Source: Limonium bicolor (taxonomy: Eukaryota; Streptophyta; Magnoliopsida; Caryophyllales; Plumbaginaceae). Taken from it: a DNA stretch of 64,000 nt. The stretch's first letter is position 1; each line of letters opens with the position of its first letter. The translations under genes were made by a program, and so were the position numbers. The stretch covers positions 139,306,982 to 139,370,981 of the forward strand of contig CM041781.1 of NCBI GenBank assembly GCA_023374045.1. Direction: 5' to 3'. Shown piece after piece: positions 60,148 to 64,000 of this stretch. The notes beneath the pieces are model-generated. The model made no database searches. It had not been told where the DNA came from and was given only the letters and a program-made list of their open reading frames with translations.

Positions 60148-60152
60148 CTTTT

Positions 60153-60426
60153 TGTAACACCCCATCCAACACAAACACATAATAACAATCTGCAGCGGAA
60201 ACTCAACTCATCATATTACTTATTCCAATGGTGTTCCACGCCGTTAACCACCCACGTGCTAACAAGGCTAATACATGTACCTTGTATCGGTCTGATGGAC
60301 TAGATTCCCGAGCACTACACAATACAATCCTCATTCCATCTTCAACATTTATTATGTACATACACTCACCCCCTGTACCGAGTATTTACAAACTACTGCC
60401 GATAACAATTTCGGTCTTACTACGCC
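60153..60426 (-). repeat. Extra 274 bp LTR end next to the primer site (AR)
   Basis: It begins TGTAACACCCC at the primer-site side and stops after ..TTACTACGCC, where a second TGTAACACCCC starts at 60427. It matches the first 270 bp of that second copy with at least seven substitutions, so it is not a fresh exact duplication. In the element's own direction it is an additional terminal LTR segment between the 5' LTR and the primer site. Confidence 0.85.
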
Positions 60427-63400
60427 TGTAACACCCCATCCAACAACAAACACATAATAACAATCTGCAGCGGAAACTCAACTCATCACATTACTTATTC
60501 CAATGGTGTTACACGCCGTTAACCACCTATGTGGCTAACAAGGCTAATATATGTACATTTGTATCGGTCTGATGGACTAGATTCCCGAGCAACTACACAA
60601 TACAATCCTCGTTCCATCTTCAACATTATTATATACATACACTCCCCTGTACCAAGTATTTACAAACTACCGCCGATAACAACTTCGGTCTTACTACGCC
60701 TATCATATCACGCCATTTAAATGGCTACCCATGTACAAACATATGCCCTGTCCTACTCTCGAACGGGTTCCAGCTCCTTGTACCTGAAATAGAAAAGGAG
60801 AGAAAGGGTGGCCCCAAGGGGCTCAGCACCTTTGCTGGTATGGTAATCCCGCAGCCACATGCTACCGGGCCACGCACAACTAATTGTCGTCTAGCATGCA
60901 GTTGATTATATTTAAATCATGCATACAAGCCATATCCATACAACACATAATATTTCGCCTCAATGGGCTCAACCTATAACCAAAACATCCACACTTAACC
61001 AACCTCCAACGATTCCTTAAACCTAGAGTGGCTCTCCTCTAAAATGGAGCTACTTCCTTAACGAACGAGTGTACCCATTAATCGGGTTATCCGTAAACGC
61101 CTCTTGTCACAACTGGGATTCATTTCCATGATCCACACATTCATATCCTACAACATAACTCATTCCACACATAACAAAACATAACAAACCTTTCTTGCTT
61201 CGATGTGCAATGACAACGTTGCATTTTTTAAAACATCCATATATATATATACCAAAGCATAGCAAGGGAATTGCATAGCATTATAACTTACATACACCAT
61301 TAAATCGGTTCTCACAAGGAACCTTCCATCATAGTTAGTATGCCATGTGAGCCTAAGGATTTTTGCCAATCCCATGTTAAGCTCGTTACCATCCTCGTTA
61401 CCGTCCGGTTATATAGAACGGATAACTTATACCCAAGGTGTGTCGGATATAGTGATCCCAAGCACACCGAAATAACATAACCATTAGTATGCCCCGTGGC
61501 CGACGTGAGTCAGTAATATAGCTTTGGTTAAGCTAAAAGGGAAGGTTGGAAACCCAATGGGAAAACAACCATAACATACACAGAGGGTCGAACCTATAAT
61601 GGCACGACCCCATCCTCACACGCGTGGCCGGAACAGACCGGACTCCTCTCCCCCCATTAGTACATACATATGCTCATAAGTTAATAGTTAGGGCTCTCAT
61701 TGGAGCCTATCACACCCACAACCATACGGTATCATAACCGAGTTAATCACCCAAAGGAGGTTCACACACTTGCACATAGCAATAATATACAACCAACTCA
61801 CGCATAGCCGTGGTTAGAACGATCCCATGGTATGGGTCGTTAAATCCGATTGCCGATCTCTTGTATGATCCTAGAGTCGGTTAGTTAAGTTTAACACACA
61901 CATTCGAGGTTAAACGGTATCGGAATCATATTCGCCACATAAATGAATTGCTGTAAACTCATTACATGTTTTATCTTACAACGTGGCAAAAACACAGAAA
62001 AACACATTGGCATACAAGCCGGTGTAACCCGGTAGGACACAGGTTGCAAGAAAACCATACCTGTCACCGGGGTCCACTTTACCACGTCCACTTATGTTCC
62101 TCGAGCAAATTCTCGAACAATGTTAACATCACATGGTTTTCATTAACATCGGGTTTGCTTGATTATTTAATGTCAATGCTTAATTTTTTCCCGTTAACTT
62201 AGTTACATAACTTAACATTTTTAACTTGTTTTACTCTCACATTTTAATACAACTTTTAGCCCACTTTATTGTCATTAAAACTCACCTAACATGTCCTTAA
62301 CATCCTTATAACATCATTACCTACCAATCCCCATCATCACATACATTCATAACCTTAAACCATGTTTTTGGGTCCGACCGACCACCGTCCGACCCACAAC
62401 TGGGTCGGTCCATTACAGAACCCTTTTACTTCCTTACAAACATGCCCGTCCGACCCACGTCCGACTCACTCGACTGGGTCGGTCCATCCCCGAACATTTC
62501 CTCCTTTGAAATTTGACCGACCGACCCATGTCCGACCCACCCTTTTGGGTCGGACCATTACCGAACACTTTCCTAACATCTAACAGAGGCTCGACCGACC
62601 CAAAACTGGGTCGGACCCCTGGGTCGGTCGCCTTCTAAACTTACCCAAACTTTGCCAAATCTTCACCAAACTTCTCCTAAGGTTAATGTGTTCTAACATC
62701 ATTTGGCACTTCAAACACACCCTTAAGATATTCTTAAGCACTCACAAAACTAGTTTCCTAATTCCTTAAACCTTTACTTATATCTCCACAAAATTCCTAA
62801 CACTTACAATGTTTTCTCCTTATGATTTCTAGGTGGCATTTCACTATAATGACCACAATACCAAGGTGTTTCCTCTACACCTTATCATCACTCTCGACTT
62901 CTTTTCTTACTAACTAAATCTCCTTTTTCACATACCTCAAACATCACTTATTCCTTGAACACCAACCTTACCTAAACCTTAAACAACTTCTCCAAGACTT
63001 TAATACATTCACAAAACACACATTGAATTCCGAGAGCTTCCAATATAATACCTAAACCCTTGCATCACTTTAAACACCTTAACACATGTTTCTTCTCTAG
63101 TAACATTCATTCACCTTTAACCCTCCCTAGTTCACCAAAACTCACTTACAACACTTAGAACTTCTTACACATTTCCCAAATTTGGCCATAGCTTCTCTAG
63201 TATATACCCACATCCAAACACTTAGGTTTTTACCTTAATCATTCAAGAACACCTAGAATCCATCAACACACTTTATACACAAGCTTCACACATTAAGCAC
63301 TACATCACAATATAGTGCATAACTTAAATTGCTTGGCACTTAGGCCCTTAAATGCATGGCTCTTAGGCCCTTAAATTGCATAAACCTTAAACACTGAATT

Positions 63401-64000
63401 TCCCACATAATAATGCCTTGACCTGCAAATACACCCAACAATACATACTCCTTTAATAAACTCCTTGAGAGCATTTTACTAGCTCATTCACCATTGGCTC
63501 CTTAGGTATTTTAACAAGCATTATAAGCTTATTCCTCCTAAGGCATTAAACCACATTAAGATAGCATATTTACCTCTTTCCACTCAAACTTCTTTCTTGT
63601 TTCCTTATAAACCGGTAAGGCATTTCCTTCCTTGTCAACAACTAAACAATATACCAACATTGTAATGAGTATATAAGCTTTAAGCTCATCTCATTGTAAA
63701 CCCTAGTTACACATATTGTTTAACAACTAAGGTAATTGTTTTACCTTGGAATTGGAAGGAACTTGAATGAGTATCAAGAGAGGACCCCACCTAGTCCATG
63801 AAAGCTTGGAATGAAGCTAGAACAAGGCAATAAGAGCACCATTAATGGTGAATTTTCGGACAACAACAAAACATGGAGGAAACATGGATTTTCTTTGAGT
63901 TTCCTTACCTTGAAGCAAAGGAGAATGTCAAGGCATGAAAAGATGAGCTCAAGCTCTTCCCATGGAGGTTTCTCTTGGCACCGAAATGGAGGTTTTGAAG
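60427..64000 (-). repeat. Family A LTR on the minus strand, 5' LTR of copy AR, cut by the window end
   Basis: It starts TGTAACACCCC and is collinear with 50657-54230, with moderate divergence. At the window end it has reached the part matching about 1890 of LTR A1, so roughly 1 kb is missing. It keeps the TATA candidate near 61410 and the twin stem-loops near 60810-60840. Confidence 0.9.
62370..62631 (-). repeat. LTR palindrome cassette, GTCCGACCCA type (AR, second LTR)
   Basis: It has the same arm type as 52597-52858, with several GTCCGACCCA and TGGGTCGG repeats and small differences in the spacers. Confidence 0.8.

Larger units (their letters stand above)
55244..60152 (-). mobile_element. 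Family A internal region, minus strand (copy AR), complete
   Basis: It runs from the polypurine tract (55245-55259 as complement) to the primer site (60136-60147) and is collinear with 5475-10400. As in the other copies there is no gag or pol. Conserved islands include about 55630-55820, 56400-56640 and 57360-57440. The short open frames here, such as 57759-58157, have no recognisable domain and are not conserved as frames in copy A1. Confidence 0.85.

Overview
This window is plant nuclear DNA, almost certainly pericentromeric or other repeat-rich heterochromatin from an angiosperm. I see no ordinary host gene in its own locus. The assignment rests on Ty3/gypsy elements of the Tekay/Del chromovirus type (initiator-Met tRNA primer site, very long LTRs, pol ending in a chromodomain-like tail), an Athila-type element (primer site TGGCGCCGTTGCCGGGGA) and an L1-type plant LINE. 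The species cannot be named from this sequence.

Layout. Bases 1-14944 hold a tandem array of a large non-coding LTR element, here called family A: the 3' end of one internal region, a 4.6 kb LTR, a complete 4.9 kb internal region and a second LTR. Bases 14945-15399 are unassigned. Bases 15400-20637 are an Athila-type LTR, leader, gag, protease and the start of pol, cut off where the next element begins. Bases 20638-36847 are a 16.2 kb Tekay-like element, family B: two 4.8 kb LTRs, gag, protease, RT, RNase H, integrase and chromodomain-like tail. Between its gag zinc knuckles and protease lies an AlkB-type 2-oxoglutarate/Fe(II) dioxygenase reading frame. Bases 36848-39284 are a LINE ORF2 fragment, followed by a 500-N scaffold gap (39285-39784). 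Bases 39785-46673 are a third family A copy lacking its 5' part. Bases 46674-50656 are a diverged LTR of family B type. Bases 50657-64000 are a family A element on the minus strand, with an extra 274 bp LTR end next to its primer site; it runs off the window.

How the parts fit. Family A has no recognisable gag or pol and fits the description of a large retrotransposon derivative (LARD). It shares with coding family B the LTR ends, the tRNA primer site, the polypurine tract, a second internal polypurine tract and several stem-loops whose stems differ in sequence but keep their pairing. I infer that family A is mobilised in trans by Tekay-type proteins such as those of family B.

Nearly every reading frame is broken by single-base indels, and the two tandem family A copies differ mostly by single-base deletions. 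Some frame breaks may therefore be residual long-read consensus errors rather than real decay. The strongest leads are the AlkB capture, the GT-AG bounded inserts in gag, the stem-loops abutting each polypurine tract, and the LTR hairpin cassette whose arm sequence is replaced between copies.
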